A stretch of 64,000 nt of DNA from Salipiger sp. H15. GTDB lineage: Bacteria > Pseudomonadota > Alphaproteobacteria > Rhodobacterales > Rhodobacteraceae. The notes below the pieces were generated by a model. That model ran no database searches. It had not been told where the DNA came from and saw nothing but the letters and a program-made list of their open reading frames with translations. Made by a program: the position numbers and the translations under genes. Every line of letters starts with the position of its first letter. The stretch's first letter is position 1. Of this stretch, positions 54,921 to 64,000 are shown piece after piece. Location of the stretch: positions 2,365,501-2,429,500 of the forward strand of contig NZ_CP123384.1 of NCBI RefSeq assembly GCF_040409955.1, given 5' to 3'.

Positions 54921-56204
54921 ATGCCGCCCATCCAGGATCACCCGCTGCGCTACGAGCTTGCCAACGAGCTTCACGCAAGACCCTTTCCCTCGCTCGAGGT
55001 GCCGTGCCGGGCGATCTACCTCGCGATCAAGCGGCCCAACGATGCTGCCTCGCGCGACCGGAACGAGGACCTCGCGCACCTGATCGACCTGCTCGACCGG
55101 CACGGGGCGCAGCACCCGCAGCCCGACGCCCGGCACTACGCCGGGCGGATCGGCAAGGCCGACATCAAGTGGGAGCTGCACACCGAGTTCGTGACCTACA
55201 CCGCCTTCCTGCCGGGGCTCGGCGACGTGCCCTTCGATCCGCGCGACCTCGGGATCTTCCCCAGCGACTGGCTCGAGACCATGCCCGGCGTGCGGATGAC
55301 CTCGGCGCTGATCCGCGTCGAGCACCGCCCGGCCGACACGGCGAAGATGAATGCCGCGCTTGCCGAGTGGTTCGTGCCCGACAGCATCGCCGTGAGCCGG
55401 ATGCTCGACGACGCGCTGGTGGTGGCGGGGGACTTCCGCATCGACCCGGCGGGGCACCAGCGCTTTGCCGTCTTCGTCAGCCCGGGCGTCGGCGCGCAGC
55501 GGGTGGGCCGCGTCGTGCAGCGCATCTGCGAGATCGAGGTCTACAAGACCATGGCCATGCTCGGCTTCACCCGGGTCAGCGCGATCCGCGCCGACCTGAC
55601 CCGCATCGACGAGAACCTCACCCGGCTCTCGACCGAGATGACCCATGGCGATGCCCCCGAAGAGGAGGTGCTGAAGGCGCTGCTCGGCGTGTCGTCGGAG
55701 CTCGAGACGGTGCAGGCGCAGAGCGCCTTCCGGCTTTCCGCCACCGCCGCCTACGAGGCGCTGGTCAACCAGCGCATCGCCGTGCTGCGCGAGGAACGCT
55801 TCGAGGGGCGGCAGACCTTCCGCGAGTTCATGGCCCGGCGGTTCGAGCCCGCCATGCGCACGGTCAAGAGCAGCGAGAAGCGGCTGGCCGACATGTCGGC
55901 GCGGGCGATGCGCGCGGGCGAGCTGCTGCGCACCAGCGTCGAGGTCAAGCGCTCGGCGCAGAACCAGGAGATCCTCGCCAGCCTCGACCGTCGCGCCGAC
56001 CAGCAGTTGCAGTTGCAGACCACGGTCGAGGGGCTGTCGGTGGTGGCGATCTCCTACTACGCGGTCTCGCTGGTGGGCTACCTGCTCTACCCGCTGGCGG
56101 ACGCGGTCGGCATCTCGAAGGGCACGCTCACCGCCATGGCGGTGCTGCCGGTCGTGGTGCTGGTCTGGTTCGGGATCCGGCGCATCCGGCACTCGGTCCA
56201 CTAG
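54921..56204 (+). CDS. DUF3422 family membrane-anchored protein
   Basis: A 427-residue protein of a family common in Rhizobiales and Rhodobacterales. It opens HPLRYELANELHARPFP, the DUF3422 hallmark. A long helical region follows, with coiled-coil-like stretches at about residues 230-330, and two C-terminal membrane helices (VVAISYYAVSLVGYLLYPLA, then LTAMAVLPVVVLVWFGI). It is probably an inner-membrane protein with a large cytoplasmic N-terminus. Function unknown. ATG 54921 is preferred over an upstream in-frame start at 54882. Confidence 0.83.
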   Translation: MPPIQDHPLRYELANELHARPFPSLEVPCRAIYLAIKRPNDAASRDRNEDLAHLIDLLDRHGAQHPQPDARHYAGRIGKADIKWELHTEFVTYTAFLPGLGDVPFDPRDLGIFPSDWLETMPGVRMTSALIRVEHRPADTAKMNAALAEWFVPDSIAVSRMLDDALVVAGDFRIDPAGHQRFAVFVSPGVGAQRVGRVVQRICEIEVYKTMAMLGFTRVSAIRADLTRIDENLTRLSTEMTHGDAPEEEVLKALLGVSSELETVQAQSAFRLSATAAYEALVNQRIAVLREERFEGRQTFREFMARRFEPAMRTVKSSEKRLADMSARAMRAGELLRTSVEVKRSAQNQEILASLDRRADQQLQLQTTVEGLSVVAISYYAVSLVGYLLYPLADAVGISKGTLTAMAVLPVVVLVWFGIRRIRHSVH

Positions 56205-56289
56205 CCCCGCGCGGCGCTTTTCCCATGAGAGGTTGGCACTTGCCCGCGCTTTGGGCTAAAGCGCTGGCAAGAACGACCCGGAGAGCACC

Positions 56290-57084
56290 ATGCACGCCAA
56301 TATCTTCTGCATCAAATGGGGCACGGCCTTTGGCCCGGAATACGTGAACCGGCTCTATTCCGGCGTGCGTCGCCACATGGACCGGCCGGTGCGCTTCTTC
56401 TGCATGACCGAGCACGCCGAGGGGCTGCACCCCGACATCGAGATCATCGACCTGCCGGTCGAGCCCTTCGCCGAGCCCATGGCCGCCGCGCTCGCCGTGG
56501 CCAACCGGCAGGGCGCGATGCGCAAGGTCTCGCTGTTCCGCCCCGGGCTCGTGCCCGATCTCGAGGGGCCGGTGCTGGGCTTCGATCTCGACGTCGTGAT
56601 CACCGGCCCGCTCGGTGAGATTCACGATCTTGCGCCCGGCACCATCGCCATGCGCCACGACTGGACGGAAAAGCGCAAGGGCCGGCCCACCGGGCACGGC
56701 TCGGTCTTCCGCTTCGACCCGGCGCAACATGGCTTCCTCTACGAGGATCTGGCCGCCAACGCCTATGCCGAGGTCGAGAGGGCCCGCGGCTCCGAGCAGC
56801 GCTACACCTCGCACAAGGCGATGGATCGTGGCGTTTTCACTTATATCCCCGACCCTTGGGTCGTGTCCTTCAAGTATGACTGCAACCCGTTCCCGGGCAA
56901 CTGGCTGCGCGCGCCGCGCCTGCCCGAGGACGCCCGCGTGGTCTGCTTCCATGGCCATCCCAAAATGCCCGAGGCGCTCGAGGGCTATGGCGGCAGCCTG
57001 ATCCGCCATTCGAAGCCCTGCGCCTGGCTGCGCGAGCACTGGATCGACCGCGCACGCGCGGATCTCGGCCCGGAATGGGCCTGA
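56290..57084 (+). CDS. Glycosyltransferase-like protein (GT-A type)
   Basis: A 264-residue cytoplasmic protein. VLGFDLDVVITGPLGEI contains the DxD motif that binds the metal and nucleotide sugar in GT-A enzymes; RKVSLFRPGL precedes it and VVCFHGHPKMPEAL and a SHKAMDRGVF block lie toward the C-terminus. These are features of a hypothetical roseobacter family annotated as glycosyltransferase. Acceptor and donor unknown. GGAGAG precedes ATG 56290. It lies upstream of fabF, 93 bp apart, likely a separate unit. Confidence 0.68.
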   Translation: MHANIFCIKWGTAFGPEYVNRLYSGVRRHMDRPVRFFCMTEHAEGLHPDIEIIDLPVEPFAEPMAAALAVANRQGAMRKVSLFRPGLVPDLEGPVLGFDLDVVITGPLGEIHDLAPGTIAMRHDWTEKRKGRPTGHGSVFRFDPAQHGFLYEDLAANAYAEVERARGSEQRYTSHKAMDRGVFTYIPDPWVVSFKYDCNPFPGNWLRAPRLPEDARVVCFHGHPKMPEALEGYGGSLIRHSKPCAWLREHWIDRARADLGPEWA

Positions 57085-57177
57085 TCCGGCACGAAATTAA
57101 CCGTTATGCTTGCCGAGCAAGCCGCCCGCGCGGTATGAGCGGCGTCAACATTGGGAACTTGAAAGAGAGGCAGAGCA

Positions 57178-58437
57178 ATGCGTCGCGTTGTGGTTACCGG
57201 GCTGGGGCTTGTCACGCCGCTGGCGGACGGTGTCGAGAAAAGCTGGGAACGTATTCTGGGCGGGCAATCCGGTGCCGGGCCGATCAAGGGCTTCGACACC
57301 ACGGGCCTCACCACCACCTATGCCTGCGAAGTTCCGCTCGGCGATGGCTCTGACGGCACGTTCAACGCCGATGCCTACCTCGAGCCGAAAGAGCAGCGCA
57401 AGGTCGACACCTTCATCCTCTTCGGCATGGCGGCCGCGCAGCAGGCGGTCGAGGATTCCGGCTGGATGCCGACAGGGAAGGAAGACCAGGAACGCACCGG
57501 CGTGCTGATCGGCTCGGGCATCGGCGGGCTCAACTCGATCGCCAACACCGCCGTCATGATGGAAGAGAAGGGCCCGCGCCGCGTGTCGCCGTTCTTCGTT
57601 CCGGGCGCGCTGATCAACCTCATCTCGGGCCAGGTCTCGATCAAGTACGGCTTCCGCGGACCGAACCACTCGGTGGTGACCGCCTGCTCGACCGGCGCCC
57701 ATGCCATCGGCGACGCGATGCGCCTGATCCGCTACGGCGATGCCGACGTGATGGTCGCGGGCGGCGCCGAGGCGGCGATCTGCCGGATCGGCATCGCCGG
57801 CTTCAACGCCTGCAAGGCGCTCTCGACCAAGCGCGCCGACGATCCCACCAAGGCCAGCCGCCCCTATGACGCCGACCGCGACGGTTTCGTCATGGGCGAG
57901 GGCGCGGGCATCGTCGTGCTCGAGGAATACGAGCACGCCAAGGCGCGCGGCGCGAAGATCTACGCCGAGGTGCTCGGCTACGGCCTCTCGGGCGACGCCT
58001 ATCACATCACCGCGCCTTCCGAGGATGGCGACGGCGCGCTGCGCTCGATGACCGCGGCGCTGAAGTCGGCCGGTCTCGAGCCGGGCCAGATCGACTACAT
58101 CAACGCCCACGGCACCTCGACCATGGCCGACACGATCGAGCTTGGCGCGGTCGAGAAGCTGCTCGGCGAACATGCCTCCAGCGTGACCATGTCCTCGACC
58201 AAGTCGGCGACCGGCCACCTGCTCGGCGCCGCCGGTGCCATCGAGGCGATCTTCTCGATCCTTGCGATCCGCGACCAGGTCGCGCCGCCGACGATCAACC
58301 TCGACAACCCGGCGGTGGAAACGCCGATCGACCTCGCGCCCAATGCCAAGCGCGCACGCAAGATCGACTACGCGCTCTCCAACAGCTTCGGCTTCGGCGG
58401 CACCAACGCGAGCGTGATCTTCGGGAAGGTCAGCTGA
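57178..58437 (+). CDS. fabF: 3-oxoacyl-[acyl-carrier-protein] synthase II
   Basis: Elongating condensing enzyme of type II fatty acid synthesis. 419 residues. Active-site Cys170 in VVTACSTGAHAIG, His311 in NAHGTST, Lys342 and His347 in KSATGHLLGAAG. The family C-terminus SNSFGFGGTNASVIF is present. AGAGAGGCAGAG precedes ATG 57178. mltG follows after 1 bp. acpP, the usual upstream gene, is 46.7 kb away. Confidence 0.96.
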   Translation: MRRVVVTGLGLVTPLADGVEKSWERILGGQSGAGPIKGFDTTGLTTTYACEVPLGDGSDGTFNADAYLEPKEQRKVDTFILFGMAAAQQAVEDSGWMPTGKEDQERTGVLIGSGIGGLNSIANTAVMMEEKGPRRVSPFFVPGALINLISGQVSIKYGFRGPNHSVVTACSTGAHAIGDAMRLIRYGDADVMVAGGAEAAICRIGIAGFNACKALSTKRADDPTKASRPYDADRDGFVMGEGAGIVVLEEYEHAKARGAKIYAEVLGYGLSGDAYHITAPSEDGDGALRSMTAALKSAGLEPGQIDYINAHGTSTMADTIELGAVEKLLGEHASSVTMSSTKSATGHLLGAAGAIEAIFSILAIRDQVAPPTINLDNPAVETPIDLAPNAKRARKIDYALSNSFGFGGTNASVIFGKVS

Positions 58438-58438
58438 G

Positions 58439-59599
58439 ATGTGGCGCAACATCGCCTCAAACGCGATGACCTTCCTCGTCGTGCTCGTCTTCCTCGCCGG
58501 GGGCCTGCTGCTCTGGGCGCAGAACGAGTACAACGCGGAAGGGCCCCTGGCGCAGCCGATCTGCCTGCAGGTGCAGCGCGGCTCGAACTTCGGCCGCGTC
58601 TCGCGTGACCTTGCCGAACAGGGGGCGGTCAGCTCGGACATGCTGTTCCGCCTCGGCGCGGATTACACCGAGAAGACCGGCGCGCTGAAGGCGGGCTCCT
58701 ACCTCGTGCCCGAGCGCGCCTCCATGTCGCAGATCACCGAGATCGTCACCAAGGGCGGCGCCTCGACCTGCGGCACCGAGGTGGTCTACCGCATTGGCGT
58801 GAACACGGCGCAGGTGCAGGTGCGCGAGCTCGACCCCGAGACCGGCCGCTACGTCGAGCGGATCGAGTTCGATCCCGCCAGCGAGGAGCCGCGCCCCGAG
58901 GGCTACGAGGCGATCCGCAGCGAGGTCGGCACGCGCTTCCGCGTGGCGCTGGCCGAGGGCGTGACCAGCTGGAAGGTGATCGAGGAGCTGGGCCTGATCG
59001 ACATCCTCGAGGGCGAGGCCGGCGACCGGCCCGCCGAGGGCTCGCTCGCACCCGACAGCTACGAGATCAGCCCCGGCGACACGCGCGCCGACCTGGTCGC
59101 GCGGATGACCCAGGCGCAGGAGGCGATCCTCGCCGAGGCCTGGGCCAACCGTGCCGAGGGCGTGCCCTATGCCTCGCCCGAAGAGGCGCTGGTCATGGCC
59201 TCGATCGTCGAGAAGGAAACCGGTGTCGCCGAGGAGCGCCCGCTGGTGGCCTCGGTCTTCGTCAACCGGCTCGAGCGCGGCATGCGCCTGCAGACGGACC
59301 CAACGGTGATCTACGGCCTGACCAACGGCGAGGGCGTGCTGGGCCGTGGCCTGCGCCAGTCCGAGCTGCGCAAGGAGACGCCCTACAACACCTACGTGAT
59401 CGCCGGCCTGCCGCCGACCCCGATCGCCAACCCGGGCCGCGCCAGCATCGAGGCGGCGCTGAACCCGGCGCAGTCCGACTTCCTCTACTTCGTGGCGGAC
59501 GGCACCGGCGGCCATGCCTTCGCGGCGACGCTCGAAGAGCACAACCGCAACGTCGCCAACTGGCGCAAGATCGAGGCGGAGAAGCCGCAGGGCAACTGA
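58439..59599 (+). CDS. mltG: Endolytic murein transglycosylase MltG
   Basis: A membrane-anchored YceG-type lytic transglycosylase that cuts nascent peptidoglycan. 386 residues: one N-terminal membrane helix (about 8-29), a LysM-like module (ICLQVQRGSNFGRVSRDLAEQG), then the catalytic domain with Glu258 in ASIVEKETG, the counterpart of E218 in E. coli, and RLQTDPTVIYGL plus SPYNTY-like ETPYNTYVIAGLPPTPIANPG. It starts 1 bp after fabF, so the two are likely translated together, as in many proteobacteria. Confidence 0.94.
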   Translation: MWRNIASNAMTFLVVLVFLAGGLLLWAQNEYNAEGPLAQPICLQVQRGSNFGRVSRDLAEQGAVSSDMLFRLGADYTEKTGALKAGSYLVPERASMSQITEIVTKGGASTCGTEVVYRIGVNTAQVQVRELDPETGRYVERIEFDPASEEPRPEGYEAIRSEVGTRFRVALAEGVTSWKVIEELGLIDILEGEAGDRPAEGSLAPDSYEISPGDTRADLVARMTQAQEAILAEAWANRAEGVPYASPEEALVMASIVEKETGVAEERPLVASVFVNRLERGMRLQTDPTVIYGLTNGEGVLGRGLRQSELRKETPYNTYVIAGLPPTPIANPGRASIEAALNPAQSDFLYFVADGTGGHAFAATLEEHNRNVANWRKIEAEKPQGN

Positions 59600-59619
59600 G
59601 CCCGCGGCGCGGAAACGGC

Positions 59620-59648
59620 AAAGGCCGGGCGTGACGCCCGGCCTTTTT
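59620..59648. terminator. Bidirectional intrinsic terminator mltG / rsmA
   Basis: Perfect 11-bp stem AAGGCCGGGCG/CGCCCGGCCTT, loop TGA, then TTT, between the convergent mltG and rsmA genes. Confidence 0.85.
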
Positions 59649-59690
59649 CATTCAGGCGCGCTGCAAAGGCGTGCCAGCCCGGAGCCAGGA

Positions 59691-60530
59691 TCAGCCCTTC
59701 AGCACCCGCGCCAGCGCGCAGAACTGCTCGAGCGAGACCTGCTCGGCGCGCTCGGTGGGCTCGATGCCCGCGGCCAGGAGCTTCTCCTCGATGTCCGGCG
59801 CCAGCCCCTTCAGCGCAGCGCGCAGCATCTTGCGGCGCTGGTTGAAGGCCATGGCGACGACGCGCTCGAGCGTCTTGGCATCGGCGGGATAGCGCGGCTC
59901 GGGCAGGGCCTTGAGGTGCACCACGGCCGAGGAGACCTTGGGCGGCGGGGTGAAGGCCGAGGGCGGCAGGCTGATCACGATGCGCGCCTCGCAGCGCCAC
60001 TGTGCCAGCAGCGCCAGCCGGCCGTAGGCCTTGGATCCCGGCTGCGCCACGATGCGCTCGGCGACCTCGCGCTGGAACATCAGCGTCAGCGTCGACCAGA
60101 ACGGCGGCCAGTCGGTCGGGGTCAGCCAGCGCACCAGGAGTTCGGTGCCGACGTTGTAGGGCAGGTTGGCGCAGATCGCGATCGGCGGGGTCAGCTTTTC
60201 CAGCGGGTCGACCTGCAGCGCGTCGCCGTTGATCACCTCGAGCCGCCCGTCGTAATGCCGCGCGATCTCTTCGAGCGCCGGCAGGCAGCGTTCGTCCTTC
60301 TCGACCGCCAGCACCCGGCGTGCCCCCTCGGCCAGCAGCCCGCGGGTGAGACCGCCCGGACCGGGGCCGACCTCGAGCACGTCCATCCCCGAAAGATCCC
60401 CCGCCGCCCGCGCGATCTTGGCGGTGAGGTTGAGGTCCAGCAGGAAGTTCTGGCCCAGCGACTTCTTGGCGCTGAGCTGGTGCGTCGCGATCACCTCGCG
60501 CAGCGGAGGAAGGCCGTCGATCCCGCTCAT
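59691..60530 (-). CDS. rsmA: 16S rRNA (adenine(1518)-N(6)/adenine(1519)-N(6))-dimethyltransferase
   Basis: KsgA enzyme dimethylating two adenines in helix 45 of 16S rRNA. 279 residues. [26 protein letters not shown] (SAM motif I), NGDALQ, and the catalytic [12 protein letters not shown] (NLPY motif). ATG 60530 follows AAGGAAAGATGAAAGC, where the ribosome binding site is supplied by the tail of the intergenic repeat. It follows pdxA in the conserved lptD-surA-pdxA-rsmA order. Confidence 0.95.
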   Translation of the reverse strand: MSGIDGLPPLREVIATHQLSAKKSLGQNFLLDLNLTAKIARAAGDLSGMDVLEVGPGPGGLTRGLLAEGARRVLAVEKDERCLPALEEIARHYDGRLEVINGDALQVDPLEKLTPPIAICANLPYNVGTELLVRWLTPTDWPPFWSTLTLMFQREVAERIVAQPGSKAYGRLALLAQWRCEARIVISLPPSAFTPPPKVSSAVVHLKALPEPRYPADAKTLERVVAMAFNQRRKMLRAALKGLAPDIEEKLLAAGIEPTERAEQVSLEQFCALARVLKG

Positions 60531-60600
60531 GCTTTCATCTTTCCTTAAATACTCCGGGGTGAGCCCGCAGGGCGAGGGGCAGAGCCCCTCTATACCCTTA
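60531..60600 (-). repeat. Dispersed intergenic palindromic element, copy B
   Basis: Read on the minus strand: GAGGGGCTCTGCCCCTC hairpin, then CGGGCTCACCCCGGAG and the tail TATTTAAGGAAAGATGAAA. It matches copy A at 30355-30425 in layout, and its tail matches motifs at 13514-13533 (minus) and 52027-52040 (plus). It fills the pdxA-rsmA gap and its tail provides the rsmA Shine-Dalgarno. Confidence 0.65.
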
Positions 60601-61572
60601 CCCCCGTGCCGCGCCAGCCGAAAGCCCGGCAGCCATGCGCAGCGCCGCCAGCGTCGAGGAGGGGTTGGCGAGCCCCTTTCCCGCGATGTCGAAGGCGGTG
60701 CCGTGGTCGGGCGAGGTGCGCACGAAGGGCAGGCCGAGCGTGACGTTGACGCCCTCGTCGAAGCCCAGCGTCTTGACCGGGATCAGCGCCTGGTCGTGGT
60801 ACATGCAGACCGCGACGTCGTAGCGGACGCGGGCGGCGGCGTGGAACATCGTGTCGGCGGGCAGCGGGCCGAGCAGCGTCATGCCCTCGGCGCGCAGCCG
60901 CTCGAGCAGCGGCGCGATCATCTCGATCTCCTGCATCCCCATGCGCCCGCCCTCGCCGGCGTGGGGGTTGAGCCCCGCGACGGCAATCCGCGGCTGCGCG
61001 ATGCCGAAGCCCGCCATGGCGTCATGGGTGATCCTGAGCCGCGCCTCGAGCAGATCGGCGGTCAGCGCGTGCGGCACCTCCTCGAGCGCGATGTGGATGG
61101 TGGCGGGCACCACCTTCAGCTCGGGGCAGGCGAGCATCATGACGACCTCGGGCACGCCGCCGAGATGGGCGAGGAACTCGGTATGGCCGGGAAAGGCAAA
61201 GCCGCAGCCTTCGGCGAGCGCCTGTTTCGAGATCGGCAGGGTGCAGAGCGCCGCGGCCTCGCCCGAGAGGCAGAGCTGCACGCCGCGCTCGATCGCCGCG
61301 ACCACCCCCGCCGCCTGCGCCGCCTGCGGCACGCCGGGCACGCGCGGCCCGGGCATCTCCTGCACCAGCACCGGCAGGCCGCGCGAGGCCGCCTCGGCCG
61401 CCTGCGCGGCGCGCTCGATCACCACGTGCGGCACGCGGCCCGGCAGGTGCCTGGGCTCGCCGATCCAGAAGAAGGGCAGCGAGGCCCCGAGCGCGGACCA
61501 GCAGGCCTCGGCCAGTTCCGGGCCGATCCCCGAGGGCTCGCCGCAGGACAGCGCGATGGGCGCCGGGCTCAT
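60598..61572 (-). CDS. pdxA: 4-hydroxythreonine-4-phosphate dehydrogenase
   Basis: NAD-dependent enzyme of DXP-dependent pyridoxal phosphate synthesis. 324 residues. [16 protein letters not shown] opens the family; [27 protein letters not shown] and [41 protein letters not shown] (in part) carry the metal His ligands and phosphate-binding residues. The start at ATG 61572 overlaps the surA stop (ATGA), so translation is coupled. Confidence 0.95.
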   Translation of the reverse strand: MSPAPIALSCGEPSGIGPELAEACWSALGASLPFFWIGEPRHLPGRVPHVVIERAAQAAEAASRGLPVLVQEMPGPRVPGVPQAAQAAGVVAAIERGVQLCLSGEAAALCTLPISKQALAEGCGFAFPGHTEFLAHLGGVPEVVMMLACPELKVVPATIHIALEEVPHALTADLLEARLRITHDAMAGFGIAQPRIAVAGLNPHAGEGGRMGMQEIEMIAPLLERLRAEGMTLLGPLPADTMFHAAARVRYDVAVCMYHDQALIPVKTLGFDEGVNVTLGLPFVRTSPDHGTAFDIAGKGLANPSSTLAALRMAAGLSAGAARG

Positions 61573-62795
61573 CTCTCGACGATATGCGCGTTCGAGCGCA
61601 GCTGGGCGAGGTAGGCGTCGGCCATCTGGTTGAGCCGCGTGTTGCGCAGGCCCATGGTCACCTGCTGGCGGTCGGCATCCGCGGTCACCGCGGGCGTGCG
61701 GCTGCACAGCATGAGGAACATCAGCGTCTGCCCGTTCGAGCGGGTGAGCGCGGTCGACACCTCGCCGGGATCGAGCTTGGAAAGCTCGTAGGCGATGTCG
61801 GTCGGCACTTCCGCGGGCGGCAGCGACTGGCGCTGCAGCACCTCGGCCGGCTGGCCCTTGGCGACGCCGTAGAGATCGTCGCAGCGGTCGATCTTGCTGG
61901 CCAGCACGCGGGCCTTGGCCAGCGTCTCGGGGCTGCGGCCGCCGGCCATGTAATAGGTGGCGTAGTCGACCGAGGCGATCTCGGGCGCGGCATAGCCGCT
62001 CTCCTCGACTTCGCGCATCTGGAACAGCGCCACGGCGCCCTGGATCGGGATCGGGGCGGTGACCTCGCCCGGGGCGAGGCCGATCACCAGCGGGCGCAGC
62101 ACCGGCGGCAGGGCCGAAAGCTCCTGCCAGGGCAGGCGGCCGCCCTCGCCGCGGGTCGCGGTGGCGGAATATTCGCGCGCGGCGGCCGAGAACTCGGCGG
62201 TCGAGCGGTAGCCCGAGATGCGCTCGGCAAGGCTCTGGACCTGCTGCTCGGTGCCGGGACGGATCGGGATGATGATCTCGGAGAGCAGCACGCGCACGTT
62301 CGAGCCGGTGCCGGTGCCGGTCAGGGCGCGGTCGACCTCCTCGTCGCTGACATTGGCGCGGGCCTGGAAGCGGCCCTGCACCAGCTGCCGCCAGGCAAAG
62401 CCGGCGCGCACGAAGTCGCGGAAGGTCTGCTCGTCGACGCCGTTCTGGCCGAGCAGGGTGATGAACTGTTCGAGGCTGAGGTTGCCGCGCTGCGCGAACT
62501 CGGCCATGCCGCCGCGGATCTCCTCGTCGGTGGGCTCGATGCCGGCATCCTTGGCGGCCTGCAGGCGCAGCCGGTCATCCACCAGCTGCTCGCGCGCGAG
62601 CTTCATCGGGTCGGCGCCGGAGTTCAGCACCTCGATCATCCGCGCGCGCTGCTGGATCTCGTAGTTGGTGATCACCATCTCGTCGACGAGGATCGCCGGC
62701 GCGAACAGGCTCTGCGCCGAGAGCGCCACGGGGGCGAAGGCGAGGCCGGCGGCACAGATGACGGAGCGGAGGAAACGGGCGGGGATCACTTGCAT
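61569..62795 (-). CDS. surA: Periplasmic chaperone/peptidyl-prolyl isomerase SurA
   Basis: Periplasmic chaperone for outer-membrane beta-barrel proteins. 408 residues, signal peptide about 1-27 (ALSAQ). The N-terminal SurA domain contains ILVDEMVITNYEIQQRARMI (in part) and EQLVDDRLRLQAAKDAGIEP; a parvulin-type domain follows with SEIIIPI and GEGGRLPW. The C-terminal segment returns to the N-terminal fold. Its start overlaps the lptD end by 10 bp; the order lptD-surA-pdxA is conserved in proteobacteria. Confidence 0.92.
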   Translation of the reverse strand: MQVIPARFLRSVICAAGLAFAPVALSAQSLFAPAILVDEMVITNYEIQQRARMIEVLNSGADPMKLAREQLVDDRLRLQAAKDAGIEPTDEEIRGGMAEFAQRGNLSLEQFITLLGQNGVDEQTFRDFVRAGFAWRQLVQGRFQARANVSDEEVDRALTGTGTGSNVRVLLSEIIIPIRPGTEQQVQSLAERISGYRSTAEFSAAAREYSATATRGEGGRLPWQELSALPPVLRPLVIGLAPGEVTAPIPIQGAVALFQMREVEESGYAAPEIASVDYATYYMAGGRSPETLAKARVLASKIDRCDDLYGVAKGQPAEVLQRQSLPPAEVPTDIAYELSKLDPGEVSTALTRSNGQTLMFLMLCSRTPAVTADADRQQVTMGLRNTRLNQMADAYLAQLRSNAHIVER

Positions 62796-64000
62796 TGGCG
62801 TCGATACTCCTTGGCGCTTTCCGAGGTGCCGAAGCCGGTCAGGGCGACGGAGAGGCCATAATCGGTGGACGGTTCCAGGTTGGTCGAGGACGCGTATTTC
62901 CGCGTCACCGAGAAGTCGACCTGAACGCATTCATTGCGGTATTGCAGGCCGACGCCCGTGCGGTCAAGCCGTTGATCGGCAAGGTCGTAGCGCCATTCCG
63001 CCGAGCCGGTCCAGTTGGTGGCGAAGCGGTAGCTGCCCTCGAGCGACCATTCGGACTGGGTCTCGTCGCGCTCCTCGCCCGGATCCTGCACCAGCAGCAG
63101 GTAGGAGGCGCCGAGATCGATGCGCTCGTTGGACCAGTCGACGCGGGCCTCGGCCTTGTTCACGTCGCTCATCCCGACCAGCAGGCCGCGGGCCGAGATG
63201 GTGAGCCCGGAGTCGTTGCTGTAGCCGGCGGCGACCAGCCAGTCCGAGAGCGTGCTGTCGAGGCCCGAGGACTTGCTGAAATCCTCGTCGACCTCGCCCT
63301 GCCAGATCCGGCCGAGGGTGAGGCCCGCGCGCCAGCCCGCGGGGGCCTCGTGCAGCCAGCGCAGGCCGGCGGCAAGGCTGCGCCCGTGCTCGCGCCGGTC
63401 GGCGGCGGGGAAGCGTGACAGCGACAGCAGGTTGGCCTCGTCGAACTCGACCCGGGTGCTCTCGTCGGCGACGATGTTGACCCGGGTGCCGCCCATGATC
63501 CCGTATTGCATCACCGGCTCGAGCAGCGTGTGGCTGCCGTCGGCCGCGTGCTTGACCAGCGGCCAGCGCAGCTCGACCCCGAGCCCGCCCATGGCGCGCG
63601 ACACGTCGCTGTCAGAACTGCTGTCCTGCCAGTAGGAATAGCGGTCGAACCAGAGCTCGGAGGTGAGGCCGAAGCGGATGCCGCCGTCGAGCGTCCAGCG
63701 CCGCCGCCAGCTCGCCTCGGCGGTGAGCCGCGCCACGTCGCGCCCGACGATGTCCTCGGACGAGGTCCGGTAATGGCCGTGCACCTCGGTGCCGAGCCGC
63801 AGCTCGCCGCCGATGCGGCTGGGGAAGAAGCGCTTCTCGTAGGAGGTGTCGACGATCCACGAGGGCAGCTCCGCGTCCTTTTCGGAGGCGCGCAGCGACT
63901 GGTAATGCGCCAGCTCGAGCCGCAGCAGGTCGTCGGCGCGGGCGCGCGACAGGTCGATGGTGCTGTCGAGCCGGTCGAGATCCTCGTAGTCGTAATCGTT
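62786..64000 (-). CDS. lptD: LPS-assembly protein LptD (3' part, runs off the window)
   Basis: C-terminal 404 residues of the outer-membrane beta-barrel that inserts LPS with LptE. The frame is open to base 64000, with the 5' part outside. Alternating beta strands are visible, with family blocks such as RFPAADRREHGRSLAAGLRW, YRFATNWTGSAEWRYDLADQRLDRTGVGLQYRNECVQVDF (in part) and an odd C-terminus GTSESAKEYRRQCK ending in Cys. Identification rests on barrel character plus its place directly before surA. Confidence 0.88.
   Translation of the reverse strand, partial: NDYDYEDLDRLDSTIDLSRARADDLLRLELAHYQSLRASEKDAELPSWIVDTSYEKRFFPSRIGGELRLGTEVHGHYRTSSEDIVGRDVARLTAEASWRRRWTLDGGIRFGLTSELWFDRYSYWQDSSSDSDVSRAMGGLGVELRWPLVKHAADGSHTLLEPVMQYGIMGGTRVNIVADESTRVEFDEANLLSLSRFPAADRREHGRSLAAGLRWLHEAPAGWRAGLTLGRIWQGEVDEDFSKSSGLDSTLSDWLVAAGYSNDSGLTISARGLLVGMSDVNKAEARVDWSNERIDLGASYLLLVQDPGEERDETQSEWSLEGSYRFATNWTGSAEWRYDLADQRLDRTGVGLQYRNECVQVDFSVTRKYASSTNLEPSTDYGLSVALTGFGTSESAKEYRRQCK

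Overview
The window looks like a chromosomal segment of a Rhodobacterales (Roseobacter/Paracoccus-group) alphaproteobacterium. Three things suggest this: very high GC with strong third-position GC across nearly all genes; an lptD-surA-pdxA-rsmA block; and typical roseobacter content (HemP/imelysin iron cluster, a methyl-folate module with a Virulence_fact protein, Liv-type and TRAP transporters, DUF3422, DUF1513). No rRNA, tRNA, CRISPR array, complete insertion sequence or prophage was seen. A species cannot be named from sequence alone.

Layout. 1-8.3 kb is gene-poor and partly of lower GC. It holds a zinc-ribbon hypothetical protein, a Gly/Asn/Lys-rich secreted protein with a CPPGLAKK motif, a Na/phosphate symporter, a small secreted protein with YGS/SPWN-like repeats and an ABM-fold protein. 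8.3-13.4 kb carries a beta-lactamase-fold hydrolase, fabG, acpP and a large beta-propeller/C-type-lectin/beta-sandwich protein. 13.6-24.3 kb is a ten-gene minus-strand run: a ThDP enzyme, a TRAP transporter, an aldehyde dehydrogenase and a complete Liv-type ABC transporter. It is divergent from an AraC regulator and looks like an uptake-plus-catabolism locus for a 2-oxo or aromatic acid. 25.3-28.3 kb is a four-gene methyl-tetrahydrofolate module.

28.5-43.3 kb mixes a sulfotransferase, a Ppx/GppA phosphatase, RlmE, a lipoprotein, a degenerate CoA-ligase-like protein coupled to glycerate kinase, a 2-oxoglutarate-type dioxygenase, a MarR regulator divergent from an MFS efflux pump, a DsbA-like isomerase, and a YhaN/YhaO-type ATPase and nuclease pair. 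43.5-49.5 kb is a compact iron operon (small ORF, hemP, imelysin, bfd, bfr, di-heme oxidoreductase, second imelysin, DUF1513). It joins uptake, storage and release of iron.

49.6-57.1 kb holds a broken DUF805 gene, a peroxiredoxin, lipA, DUF1275, a cupin/LysR divergent pair, DUF3422 and a glycosyltransferase-like protein. 57.2-64 kb returns to core genes: fabF-mltG, convergent with rsmA, pdxA, surA and the 3' part of lptD. fabG-acpP and fabF-mltG, usually neighbours in proteobacteria, are separated here by about 46.7 kb.
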